Positions 26,743 to 36,718 of a stretch of 64,000 nt of DNA are shown in pieces (within the stretch, counting starts at the first letter, position 1; each line of letters begins with the position of its first letter). The notes beneath the pieces are model-generated. The model had not been told where the DNA came from. It was given only the letters and a program-made list of their open reading frames with translations, and did no database searches. The translations under genes and the position numbers were made by a program. The stretch comes from JBCFAY01 sp038562375 (GTDB lineage Bacteria > Bacillota > Clostridia > Christensenellales > CAG-138). The stretch covers positions 124,001 to 188,000 of the forward strand of contig JBCFAY010000002.1 in the NCBI GenBank assembly GCA_038562375.1. The letters are read 5' to 3'.

Positions 26743-28978
26743 GGGTTTGCTCCCTTCCTCCCGCCTGTACCTGCAGGGGCATGGTGTATATCCTCCTGTG
26801 CAGCGCGTCGGCCACGGCGTTATAGATGGCCGGCGCCACGATGGAGGTGGCCGGTTCACCCAGGCCCCTGGCCCCGAAGGGGCCCAGCTTGGATGGATAT
26901 TCCAGCACGTCGATGTGGACCGGGGGCATTTGTGTAAACCGCGGCAGCCGGTAATCTTTCAGCGAAGCTGCTTGGACGGTTCCCTTCTCCAGGCATAGAT
27001 CCTCCGTCAATGCATAGCCAACGCCCATCGCCACACCGCCCAACACCTGGTTCTCGACCCCTTTCATGCTGATGGCCTTGCCTACGTCATGGGTAGCATA
27101 GAAGTTTAGAATCCTGACGCTTCCGTCTTTTTCGTCCACCTCAACTTCGGCCGCACACGCGCCGTATACAAAGCCAAAATACGGGTCGCCGCAGCCCTTT
27201 TCGGTGTCCATCTCCATATGCGGCGCGACCCACCAGCCAAATCCATAGGGGCTGTCGCCGCTGTTAAAGCACATGCGGACCGCCTGTTTGAATGTGAGCT
27301 GCCGGCTCTTATCCTGGGTATAGAGTATTCCGTTTTCCCAAACGACGGGAGCTCCGCACCAATGCTCCTGCGCCAGCTTGGAAAGCTTATCCTTGATGCT
27401 CTGGGCCGCCCGAAGAGCGGCATTGCCCGCGATGGCCGTCCCGCGGGAAGCCACCGTGGGGCCGCTGTCGGGCACAAAACTGGTGTCGACCTGATTGACC
27501 CGGATCAGGCTCTCGTCCACCGTGAGCACGTTTGCCACCACGGTCTTGAGCATGTTATGGCCGCCCTGCCCCACCTCGACGATGCTGGCGTAGATGTTGA
27601 TGCTGCCGTCGGGATGGACATGTACGTTCACGCCCGCCGCGTCGACGGCGCCTGCGCCCATGCATTCTCCCCTATACATCGCCGAAACGCCGATGCCTCT
27701 TTTGACACCGCCTCCTTTTTGGTTAAATGCGGCAAATTCCTCTTTCTTCTGCCGCCAGCCGCAACTTTTTTGGATGGTTTCCAGACAGGGAAGCAAGGTC
27801 ACGTGATCCATCATCTGACTGGTTGCCGACAGATCACCTTCCTTTAGGGCGTTCTTTTCGCGGATAACGATGGGATCGAGCCCCAATACCGCCGCCGCCT
27901 CGTCTATAAATTGCTCCGAGGCGAAATCCACTTGGGGCGAGCCGAAGCCGCGCATGGCGTCGGCGTATACGTTGTTGGTATAAGCGTATATTACGTCGGT
28001 TTTCACATTGGGGATGCGGTAGGGGCCTGTCGCCTCCACCACCTGCCGATCGGCTACGCGCAGGGTCTGCCCGAGATAGCATCCTGCATCCCCCAATAAA
28101 GCAACCTCGCAGGAGACGTAGGTGCCGTCCGTTTTAAAGCCGCCCTTAATGCGGATGTTGCAGGCATGGCGCTTCGCCGTCGTGGCCAGCGACTCCTGCA
28201 GGCTGTATCGGATCCGCACCGGGATCCCCAGCCTGTAGGCGGCCAAAGCGGCTTGGGAGGCAATGATATTGGCATCCGGACCCTTGGCGCCATAGCTCGA
28301 GCCCACGGCGGGCAGTACGATCCGGATGGCCGAAAGCGGCAGCCCCAGAGCGGCAGCCACGGCAAAGCGCACATAGTAGGGGCCCTTTGTCGGGCAATAT
28401 ACGATCATCCCGTTCTTTTCCGGAAGCGCCAGCGCAATATCGCTCTCCAGCGGCATATGGGAAACCCAGCTGGTCTGATATTCGCGTTCCAGAACGAGAT
28501 CCGCCTGGGCAAAGCCCTCTTCCATGTCGCCCTTGCGCATTTTTAGGTGGCATACTTGGTTGCTCTGTCCATACAGCACGGGCGCCGAAGGCAACAGCGC
28601 CTCCTCAGGGGTAAATACGCCGGGCAATTCCTCGATGTCCAACTCCACAAGGCTGACCGCGTGCGCTAAAATCGCCTCGCTGTCCGCTACCACGATGGCC
28701 AGTGGCGCGCCCTTATACATGATTTCTTTTTCCACCAGGACCTTCGGTTCTTCCTTGGCCCCCAAGCTTCCGGGACAGTCCCCGGCGGTAAAAACCGCCT
28801 TGACGCCCGGCAGCGCCAGAGCTTTTTCGGCATTGATTTTCCGAAGAATCCCCCGTGGCACCGGGCTTCGTACAATAGCGCCGTGCGCCATGTTGGCAAA
28901 GTACAGATCGCCGCAATATTCTGCTCTTCCCGTCACCTTGAAAAGAACATCGTCGCGCTTAAGCTGCTTTACATCCAT
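26735..28978 (-). CDS. Molybdenum hydroxylase large subunit with an altered cofactor-loop motif
   Basis: This 747-aa protein of the xanthine dehydrogenase / aldehyde oxidase family has an N-terminal hammerhead domain (VTGRAEYCGDLYF), the SHMPLES region, a molybdopterin half with the RGFGSPQ motif and a C-terminal GARGLGEP carrying the catalytic Glu. The usual GGGFGGK cofactor loop is replaced by VGSSYGAK (residues 225-232). GAGGTG precedes the ATG. It overlaps its [2Fe-2S] partner downstream and follows the methyltransferase gene by 132 bp. Likely reaction: hydroxylation of a carbon next to a ring nitrogen. Substrate unknown. Confidence 0.88.
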   Translation of the reverse strand: MDVKQLKRDDVLFKVTGRAEYCGDLYFANMAHGAIVRSPVPRGILRKINAEKALALPGVKAVFTAGDCPGSLGAKEEPKVLVEKEIMYKGAPLAIVVADSEAILAHAVSLVELDIEELPGVFTPEEALLPSAPVLYGQSNQVCHLKMRKGDMEEGFAQADLVLEREYQTSWVSHMPLESDIALALPEKNGMIVYCPTKGPYYVRFAVAAALGLPLSAIRIVLPAVGSSYGAKGPDANIIASQAALAAYRLGIPVRIRYSLQESLATTAKRHACNIRIKGGFKTDGTYVSCEVALLGDAGCYLGQTLRVADRQVVEATGPYRIPNVKTDVIYAYTNNVYADAMRGFGSPQVDFASEQFIDEAAAVLGLDPIVIREKNALKEGDLSATSQMMDHVTLLPCLETIQKSCGWRQKKEEFAAFNQKGGGVKRGIGVSAMYRGECMGAGAVDAAGVNVHVHPDGSINIYASIVEVGQGGHNMLKTVVANVLTVDESLIRVNQVDTSFVPDSGPTVASRGTAIAGNAALRAAQSIKDKLSKLAQEHWCGAPVVWENGILYTQDKSRQLTFKQAVRMCFNSGDSPYGFGWWVAPHMEMDTEKGCGDPYFGFVYGACAAEVEVDEKDGSVRILNFYATHDVGKAISMKGVENQVLGGVAMGVGYALTEDLCLEKGTVQAASLKDYRLPRFTQMPPVHIDVLEYPSKLGPFGARGLGEPATSIVAPAIYNAVADALHRRIYTMPLQVQAGGREQTHG

Positions 28979-29007
28979 GCTTTCACCTCAATTCTGTTTA
29001 GGAGGAG

Positions 29008-29061
29008 TTTGCCGACGGAACAGTTCAACCGAACGATGATTGGCGTGTATCCGCCGGCAAA
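29008..29061 (-). other. Inverted repeat between methyltransferase and hydroxylase genes
   Basis: TTTGCCGACGGA (29008-29019) and TCCGCCGGCAAA (29050-29061) pair with one G-U, enclosing 30 nt, in the 132-bp gap. Possibly an intercistronic mRNA element. No T-tract follows. Confidence 0.35.
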
Positions 29062-29110
29062 TCTTATATGCACTCAAACACATCGGGAATCCGAGGCCGC
29101 ATCCCCGCCG

Positions 29111-30514
29111 TTACAAAACCGAGAACCGATCGACGGGAACACCTGCATCCATCATTTCTTTTTCCATCTGCTTATACATCGCGAGATATTCCGCAGTGGG
29201 TTCCAGGCGCTCGAAATCGAAGCACTCGTTGCAGGGAGAGCCCATCTTGGGCTGAACCAATTCATCCTGGTACTTGGGCAACAGCCGTTTGATAATGTCG
29301 TTTGCCTCTTTGCGGGTCATTCCCGCGCTTGATTTGAACACCTGTGCGCACCACCAGGCCTCCACCGGGGTAATGTGATTGACATAGCGCCCGCCTGCGC
29401 TGCGCGGCGCCAACACCTTGGTCGCGCCAGACACGCAGAAGTTCAAATGGCCCACCGCCGCCTCGTAGAAGAACTCCCGCGTCATGGGGCCGCTGATCAT
29501 ATTGACGATCCGATTGGTCATGATGCCGGTGTTGCGCGTGGTGGCCTGTATGGCCACGCTGTTGCCCCAGATGGCTTTGGGAAGGGTATTGCAGAATTTA
29601 TTGATGTCGTAGATGTTGCTGTTGGTGTTGTCCACCCTTAAAATTGTGGACAGCAGGAAGTCGTTGGCCACGCTAACCAAAACGGCGCCCTCCACCGAAC
29701 CGGCATAACCTCCGATGAAGGAGGGACCGCCGGCATGAAGCATATGCCCGTAGTTGATAGCGTTGATGGCGCGGTGGAAATTAGCAAAGGTGATCTTCAT
29801 TTCGGCCGGCAGCAGGCACATGCTCAGGGGATTGCGGCCGGGGGTAGCAGCGCAGCCGGCCAGATGGCCGTATTCCGTAACCGAGTTGCCCACCCCGCAA
29901 GTGCCCATTTCCTCCCGGTCGATCATCTTGAGCGCGTGGCGCTTGAGCTCCTGCTCATAAAAGCCCAGCCACGTCTCATAAGGGGTTCCGGCGCGCATGT
30001 CCCTGCCGGTGGCTTTTTCGATGGTCATGCCGTTTAAGACATCCACCAGTTTGCGATATTTGGCCGTGCCCGCCAATATGCCTACGACGTATTTTTCTTC
30101 CGCCATCAGGGCAAGCGGTGCAACCACCTTCGGGATGATCTCGTCTTCGGGGCGACGCGGCGTCATGACCACTTCGTCCTTGCCCGCGCCGAACACCATC
30201 TGCCGGGGCGCCGCGGCAAGGGCCTGCTTTATCTCCTCTTCGCTCACCTTTATGACCCGCTCGGTGTTCTCGCAGTAAAATCCGAGTTCCAGCGCCAGCT
30301 CATAACCGGCTTTATAGAAAAGATCGGCGATCTCGTCGTCGGCGTTCACGGGGTTTTCCATATCGCAGGCTTTTGCGATGTTGTATTTCTTTAAAAGGCC
30401 CTTGATTGCCGTGGGCAAAACCTTGATATCCCAATCCTTCATGGAGTACAGCGGCCCTGTATAGGCTTTATCCAAGCTTTTTAAAATCGCTTCCATTCTT
30501 TCACTTGCCGGCAT
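29111..30514 (-). CDS. MttB-superfamily corrinoid-dependent methyltransferase (non-pyrrolysine)
   Basis: This 467-aa protein of the trimethylamine methyltransferase superfamily is recognised by its TIM-barrel sequence: MVFGAGKDEVVMTPRR near residue 135, the GCAATPGRNPLS region and the C-terminal RLLPKYQDELVQPKMG. It reads through without an in-frame amber codon, so it belongs to the pyrrolysine-free branch whose known members demethylate quaternary amines such as glycine betaine, proline betaine, carnitine or gamma-butyrobetaine. It moves a methyl group to the corrinoid protein encoded 63 bp upstream. Linkage to a hydroxylase and a deaminase is unusual for the family and suggests an N-methylated heterocycle. 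Confidence 0.88.
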   Translation of the reverse strand: MPASERMEAILKSLDKAYTGPLYSMKDWDIKVLPTAIKGLLKKYNIAKACDMENPVNADDEIADLFYKAGYELALELGFYCENTERVIKVSEEEIKQALAAAPRQMVFGAGKDEVVMTPRRPEDEIIPKVVAPLALMAEEKYVVGILAGTAKYRKLVDVLNGMTIEKATGRDMRAGTPYETWLGFYEQELKRHALKMIDREEMGTCGVGNSVTEYGHLAGCAATPGRNPLSMCLLPAEMKITFANFHRAINAINYGHMLHAGGPSFIGGYAGSVEGAVLVSVANDFLLSTILRVDNTNSNIYDINKFCNTLPKAIWGNSVAIQATTRNTGIMTNRIVNMISGPMTREFFYEAAVGHLNFCVSGATKVLAPRSAGGRYVNHITPVEAWWCAQVFKSSAGMTRKEANDIIKRLLPKYQDELVQPKMGSPCNECFDFERLEPTAEYLAMYKQMEKEMMDAGVPVDRFSVL

Positions 30515-30577
30515 GCTTGCTTTTACCTCCTAGCATTTTTGACCATCTTCGCCGTACAATACTGCTTGCGTTTCGTT

Positions 30578-31282
30578 TTATATGGTAAAGCTCCGCGCAT
30601 CGACGCAGATGACGGAATCGGACGGACCGGGCTTTAGCTGCATCAGCTGCTTGCACATCGCAACGCAGTCGATGGCGCTTCTGGCCCAGCCGTTGGCACC
30701 GGCGTTCTTCACAAATTCGGGCGTCACCGGGCCGCCGCCAAAGATGATGTGAACTTTACCGCGCAGGCCCGTATCCTGAAAATACTTGACTGTATCCATC
30801 ATGTAGGGCAGCGACGTGGTCAGCAGTGTTGAAACGCCCACAATATCGGCGCCCACTTCCCTTGTTTTTTCGGCGAACAGCTTCACTTCCACATCCGTGC
30901 CCAGATCATGCACCTCGAAGCCGTTGACCGCCAGCAGCGCTACCACTATGTTTTTTCCTATATCATGCACATCGCCCTTGGCCTGGCCGATCACGACCAC
31001 GCCGGCTTTGTTCTTTTCTCTCTCTTCCTCGCTCATGCTGCTAAAGAGCAGCTTCAGAACGCTCGTCATGGTATCTCCGCTGATGACGAGCTCCGGCAGG
31101 AAAGCTTCGCCTTGATTGTAGCGCTCGCCAACGATTTCCATGCCTTTGATAGCCCCCTGGTTCAAGACCTCCAGAGGATCCATTCCCCTCGCCAACGCAT
31201 CCTTTACCAGCTCAATAGCGACGTCTTCCTCACCTTCCGCCACAGCTAACTTCAATTCTTCCAACAAGGTTTTCTCATCCAT
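30578..31282 (-). CDS. Methyltransferase cognate corrinoid protein
   Basis: This protein of about 234 aa has an N-terminal helical cap (residues 1-90) and a C-terminal cobalamin-binding Rossmann domain with DVHDIGK (the lower-ligand DxHxxG motif), GVSTLLTTS and FGGGPVT. It accepts a methyl group from the MttB-type enzyme and passes it to tetrahydrofolate through an enzyme not seen here. An extra C-terminal tail (about 20 residues) follows the domain. ATG 31282 is used; the TTG just before it is nearer the ideal distance from GGAGG. It is the first gene of the operon. Confidence 0.92.
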   Translation of the reverse strand: MDEKTLLEELKLAVAEGEEDVAIELVKDALARGMDPLEVLNQGAIKGMEIVGERYNQGEAFLPELVISGDTMTSVLKLLFSSMSEEEREKNKAGVVVIGQAKGDVHDIGKNIVVALLAVNGFEVHDLGTDVEVKLFAEKTREVGADIVGVSTLLTTSLPYMMDTVKYFQDTGLRGKVHIIFGGGPVTPEFVKNAGANGWARSAIDCVAMCKQLMQLKPGPSDSVICVDARSFTI

Positions 31283-31374
31283 CAATGTTCGAGCCTCCTT
31301 TAAAAATGCAATTAATTCTACTCCTTAGAATTCTTTTCGTTGACGCGGTACGGGGGATCATTCGATTCTTTCTC

Positions 31375-31544
31375 GGTTTCTATTGATAAAGACTGATTTC
31401 TATGGATAACGGGCGCGATTTCGTTGGAGAACAAGTACCAATCACGAGTTTGCATACGATGAAGGGAACACATGTGCAGAATGAATGCGATTCCATTGGA
31501 GAACAAATGGTCGTATAGGATATAAAGCGCGGTTCTATCGTATA
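31375..31544. repeat. Degenerate direct repeats upstream of the corrinoid operon
   Basis: Related 16-18-mers occur at 31375-31390, 31395-31410, 31417-31434, 31489-31506 and weakly at 31531-31544 (for example GATTTCGTTGGAGAACAA and GATTCCATTGGAGAACAA). Start-to-start distances are 20, 22, 72 and 42 bp, roughly whole turns of DNA. They lie 90-260 bp upstream of the first gene of the corrinoid cluster and look like an activator or repressor array. The rest of this 720-bp gap is AT-rich and holds no gene I can support. Confidence 0.4.
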
Positions 31545-31911
31545 AGCCCTGATATAGATCGATTAAACAGTCTACATTCTTGATAACAATAGCGCTTTAT
31601 CAGCGCAAAAATTAGTTTGATTAAACGATATAATCTTAACATGCTTTTTTCTGTTTTGCAACCCTAAAATCATAATTTTTTACCAATTTTTCTAAATAAA
31701 TTACAAAATTCATCTCTGAATACTCGGATTTGCGATGATCATTCCCTCTACAGCGGTATTGAAAACGGAGCAATATGGCCGTAAAGCATGGCGATAGACC
31801 CGTTGATCTAAACATCTTATGCTTCAGACCCATAGTTCCTATTCAACAAACTGCTCTGCGCATGGGATCAAGTATTTACATGGATACCTCGGTTATTTCT
31901 TGAAGACATAT

Positions 31912-31944
31912 GCAAAAGTGGTATGCCTCGCGGGCATACCACTT
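31912..31944 (-). terminator. Terminator of the MacAB-like operon
   Basis: On the minus strand a 12-bp stem (AAGTGGTATGCC and GGCATACCACTT, 31916-31944) is followed by TTTT (31912-31915). It lies about 63 bp after the stop of the last adaptor gene. Confidence 0.85.
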
Positions 31945-32006
31945 CCGTCATCGTTATTGAACATTCATTTTTCCGGAGACCGCTGTTTACAGGTTTAATT
32001 CCCCCG

Positions 32007-34838
32007 TTATCTTCCGCGGAATATCCGCATGAGGTTGAACCCGCCGCCGTTCGCGGAGGATACCACGCTCGACGTGATGTTCACCGTATCGTTGTACGCA
32101 TACCAGACATCTGCGCCCGAGCTTATGCCGGAAAGAATCTCGACGCTCGCGCCGTCGGAGAGTCCGGTTGTTACGTTCACGGGATCGCCGAACTGCCCCT
32201 TGTCCTGATCGTAGCTCGTATAGACGAACACGCCGGATTCGGATTCCATGAGCGCGGCGACGGGGAGCGTGGCCGCGCAATCCGTCGATGAGAGCGTGAT
32301 GCTCACGGCGGCGTTCATGCCGGCAAGCATTTGTTCCGTTCTCCCGAGCGCAATCACGGCGGTGAACTTCGTGCTGCCGCCGGAATTCGTGCCGGTCGTA
32401 TTGATTTCGCTTACCGATCCGGTAAACGTCTGTCCGCTGATGGCGTCGAGGGTGATCGTTGCTTCCTGGCCCACTTTCATGGAAAGGATATCGAGCTCAT
32501 CGATCGTGATCGTCACGCTCATCGTTTCGCTCGGCGTGACGGACAGGGCGGTTGTGTCGGATACCGTATAAAGCTCCTCCGGCTGCGCTTCCGCTTGTGT
32601 GTCCGCCGAGGCGCTGTGCGACCCGCCCAAGCCCGAATAGCTCGACGTTCCGCCGCCCTGGCCTTGTTCCGACCTGCCGGCGACGATGATCCAGACGGGA
32701 TCACCGGCTGCGCCGCTCGGACCGTAGGTCAGTATGAGCACGTCGCCGGCGGCGATATCGCTCACGGACAGCGATGCCCACGCGCCGTTCTCAAACATGT
32801 ACACAGGCGTGTTCGCCGGAGGGCTGATCTTCGTCTGCGCCGTCATCATATCGGATGTGACGCCGAGCGCGGCGAAGTTTGAATAGTCCGTGATGGCTAG
32901 GCTCGTCGCATATTCCATCAGCGCGATGGAATTGTAGGATACGCTCGAAACCGACGCGGCGAAATTGGAATACGCCTGCACCATAGCATCGTCGGCACCC
33001 GAAGGATTGTTCCCAAGCGCAACGGTTGCGGACGGATCCGTTCCAAGGAACGCGAACGAGTAAGCCGGTTGGGTTGTGAGCGCTTTCAACGGAAGCATAT
33101 TCGACGCAAGCGCATTCAGCGCGGAGGCGTTTGAGGAAAGCGCGTTCGATGCGGCCGCGGTCGATGCGAGCGCGTCGGACGACGTCTCGCCCGACGAAGC
33201 CGTGTTCGATGTTGCCGCCGTCGAGTTCTCCTCATCCACGCCCGATACGATGCCCGCGAACTCGGCATAGAGATTGCCGTCCTGATAGAGCTTGAACAGC
33301 TTTATCATTTCCTCCTCATATTTGCTTCTGGTTTCAAGGAGCAGCTTATACTGCGCCGTATAGGCCGTATCCGTAAGCGTCAGCAGCGTTTCTCCCAAGC
33401 CGACCAGCTCATTCTCGGAACGCTTGATAGTGGCAACCGTGCCCGAATACCCCGTCACCTTAAGCTCGCTGTGGATGTAAAGGGGAGCCGTACCGAGCGT
33501 ATTGCCCTCCTCGTCCGTCACGGTAACATTCTCGCCGTAAACCGTGCCGTTGTCGGTAAGCGTAACGGTAGCGGTCCCTTCGGAGACGCTCGCCACCCTG
33601 CCCGCCTTCTTTGTTCCGTCGGCAAGCAAAACGACGACGCTGTCGCCCGTTGTAAGGTCGGCGTTCGTCTCGATGTCCGCCGCCATCAGACCGTCGAGGG
33701 AGAGCAGCATCAGAGCGCCGTCATCGTACATCGTATCGGCCACAGCCGTTCCCTCCCGGGCATAGATAGCCTTTACCCTGCCGTCCACGGAAGCCTTGAT
33801 CGCGCTTTCGATCGCATCGCCGGAAGCCGCCTCGATGTCCTCGTCCAGCGCGTCCATGGCGCAGTGCAGATCCTCGATCGCCTTCATCACGGAAGTATGG
33901 TCGACCGTCGCGAGAATATCTCCGGCTTTCACCGCATCCCCGTTTTCAACATGGTAGGCCCTGATCTCCACTTCATTCGGGACGGTGATCTCCACCGCGT
34001 CCTCATCCGCGAGCGTGCCGGTACCCGAAATGACGGTATTGATCGTGGCGCCGGCCGCCTTGGCGGAGACCACTTTGGCCGCGTCCTCCTCGGCAAGCTG
34101 CGCGAGGTAAACGCTCCTGACGATCGCATAGCCGAGCACGATCGCAGCGAGGATCGCCAGTATGACGGCGACGATGCGCATCGTTCTGCGCCTCTTTCTG
34201 CGCCTCTTCTCATAGCTCGACAACGCGGGTTTTCTCTCGATGACTTTCCCTTGAGCCGCGGGTTCCTCCGCCGCGGGTTCGAGCGCAGGCACGGCTTTTT
34301 TGGAAAGCCGGATCAGCATGAACACGCAGAAGGCGTCCATGATTACGCAAAGCGCACCGATGGGAATCCACCAGCCGCTGATGAAGCTTGCAAATCCAAA
34401 GACAGACCTCGTTCCAAGCGAGTCCGGCCGGTTGGAGGCATCCCCCTGCACCTGCGATCGATCGAAGCTTCCGTTTTGCGCTCCGGATGAATCGCCGCCG
34501 TCTGTCGTCGCGGGCAGGGAGCCGTCACTCGCGGCCGAACCTCCGCCTGCTGCGCCGGACGCGCCGCCGCTATCGCCGGTTTCAGGCAGGGCGCTTGCCG
34601 ACGGGCGGAAGTTTCCGTTTCCCGCACCGGATTGCCCATTGTCGCCGGGTCTTTGCGGCATGTTTGCGCCGAAGCCGCCTTCCTCCGCTTCGCCCGAAGG
34701 AATACTCGAGGGCATAGAGGGCAGGTTGGACAAAGCATTCGCAGTCAGCGCGTACGCGAGTACATCCGCACAGAGCAGCAGCGTGAAAACAATCAACAAT
34801 ATGATGTAAATCGGTTTTTTCTGAAACATTTCGCTCAC
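32007..34838 (-). CDS. Very large HlyD/MacA-like efflux adaptor with extra N-terminal membrane region
   Basis: This 943-aa protein contains two extra hydrophobic segments (about 8-33 and 146-180) flanking a low-complexity Gly/Ser/Ala stretch, then a third (about 220-245) leading into the adaptor proper. The adaptor has a lipoyl-like region (VENGDAVKAGDILATVDHTSV), a beta-barrel, and a C-terminal domain (MSVTITIDELDILSMKVGQ). An Ala/Ser/Asn-rich insertion of about 180 residues splits the lipoyl/barrel core. The core is paralogous to the adaptor at 36.7-38.5 kb (shared ...DGALLLLSLDGLMAADI-type run). It is the last gene of the ABC exporter operon. Export substrate unknown. Confidence 0.8.
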   Translation of the reverse strand: MSEMFQKKPIYIILLIVFTLLLCADVLAYALTANALSNLPSMPSSIPSGEAEEGGFGANMPQRPGDNGQSGAGNGNFRPSASALPETGDSGGASGAAGGGSAASDGSLPATTDGGDSSGAQNGSFDRSQVQGDASNRPDSLGTRSVFGFASFISGWWIPIGALCVIMDAFCVFMLIRLSKKAVPALEPAAEEPAAQGKVIERKPALSSYEKRRRKRRRTMRIVAVILAILAAIVLGYAIVRSVYLAQLAEEDAAKVVSAKAAGATINTVISGTGTLADEDAVEITVPNEVEIRAYHVENGDAVKAGDILATVDHTSVMKAIEDLHCAMDALDEDIEAASGDAIESAIKASVDGRVKAIYAREGTAVADTMYDDGALMLLSLDGLMAADIETNADLTTGDSVVVLLADGTKKAGRVASVSEGTATVTLTDNGTVYGENVTVTDEEGNTLGTAPLYIHSELKVTGYSGTVATIKRSENELVGLGETLLTLTDTAYTAQYKLLLETRSKYEEEMIKLFKLYQDGNLYAEFAGIVSGVDEENSTAATSNTASSGETSSDALASTAAASNALSSNASALNALASNMLPLKALTTQPAYSFAFLGTDPSATVALGNNPSGADDAMVQAYSNFAASVSSVSYNSIALMEYATSLAITDYSNFAALGVTSDMMTAQTKISPPANTPVYMFENGAWASLSVSDIAAGDVLILTYGPSGAAGDPVWIIVAGRSEQGQGGGTSSYSGLGGSHSASADTQAEAQPEELYTVSDTTALSVTPSETMSVTITIDELDILSMKVGQEATITLDAISGQTFTGSVSEINTTGTNSGGSTKFTAVIALGRTEQMLAGMNAAVSITLSSTDCAATLPVAALMESESGVFVYTSYDQDKGQFGDPVNVTTGLSDGASVEILSGISSGADVWYAYNDTVNITSSVVSSANGGGFNLMRIFRGR

Positions 34839-34847
34839 CTCCTGCGT

Positions 34848-36034
<1,187 letters not shown>

Positions 36035-36038
<4 letters not shown>

Positions 36039-36706
36039 GCTTCCACCTCCGATACCCTGCCGTCGAGAATGCTGATGCTCCTTGCGGCCTGCCTCGCAAT
36101 GGCTCCGTCATGGGTGATCAGCACAACCGTGTTCCCGTTGCTGTTTAGTTCATGGAAGATGTCCATGATCTCCTTGCTGGTCTTCGTATCGAGATTGCCC
36201 GTGGGCTCATCGGCCAGTATCAGCGAAGGCTGGGTGACGATCGCCCGCGCGATCGCGACGCGCTGCTGCTGCCCGCCCGAGAGCTCGGTAGGCAAGTGCT
36301 TCGTGCGGTTTTCAAGCCCGACCCGCTCGATCGCTTTTGCGACGAGTTCCTTGCGCTCCGATTTCCTGATATTCTGATAGATCAGCGGCAGCTCGACGTT
36401 CTCCTCCGCCGTCAGCTTCGGGATCAGGTTGAAGCTTTGAAACACAAATCCGATTTTGAGGTTGCGCACCTTCGCAAGTTCAAGCTCCGTATAATCCTCA
36501 ATCAGTATATCGTCCAGGAAATACTCCCCTTCATCCGCGACGTCCAGGCAGCCGATGATGTTCATCAGCGTGGTTTTGCCGCTGCCGGACGGCCCGACGA
36601 TGCTGACGAATTCCCCGGCGCGGATGCGCATATTCGCGTGATCCAGCGCCCAGACCGCTTCGTCCCCGACCTGGTATACCTTGGAGATATTCTTTAATTC
36701 GATCAT
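36035..36706 (-). CDS. ABC transporter ATPase of the MacAB/LolD type
   Basis: This 223-aa single-domain ATPase has Walker A GPSGSGKTT, signature LSGGQQQRVAIARA, Walker B LILADEPTGNLD and the H-loop His in LITHDG. Length and motifs fit the MacB/LolD subfamily. It is followed directly by the permease (4-bp overlap) and preceded by the adaptor gene (12 bp). Confidence 0.95.
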
Positions 36707-36718
36707 TGCCGTATCTCC

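Noticed and set aside
29111..30514. Pyrrolysine-containing trimethylamine methyltransferase
   Set aside because: The reading frame is continuous through the whole domain with no in-frame TAG, so this is the non-pyrrolysine branch.
8990..31285. Known uric-acid degradation island (ygeX/ygeY/ygfK type)
   Set aside because: The hydroxylase and deaminase genes are shared in kind, but the ammonia-lyase, peptidase and selenate-reductase-like genes of those islands are absent.
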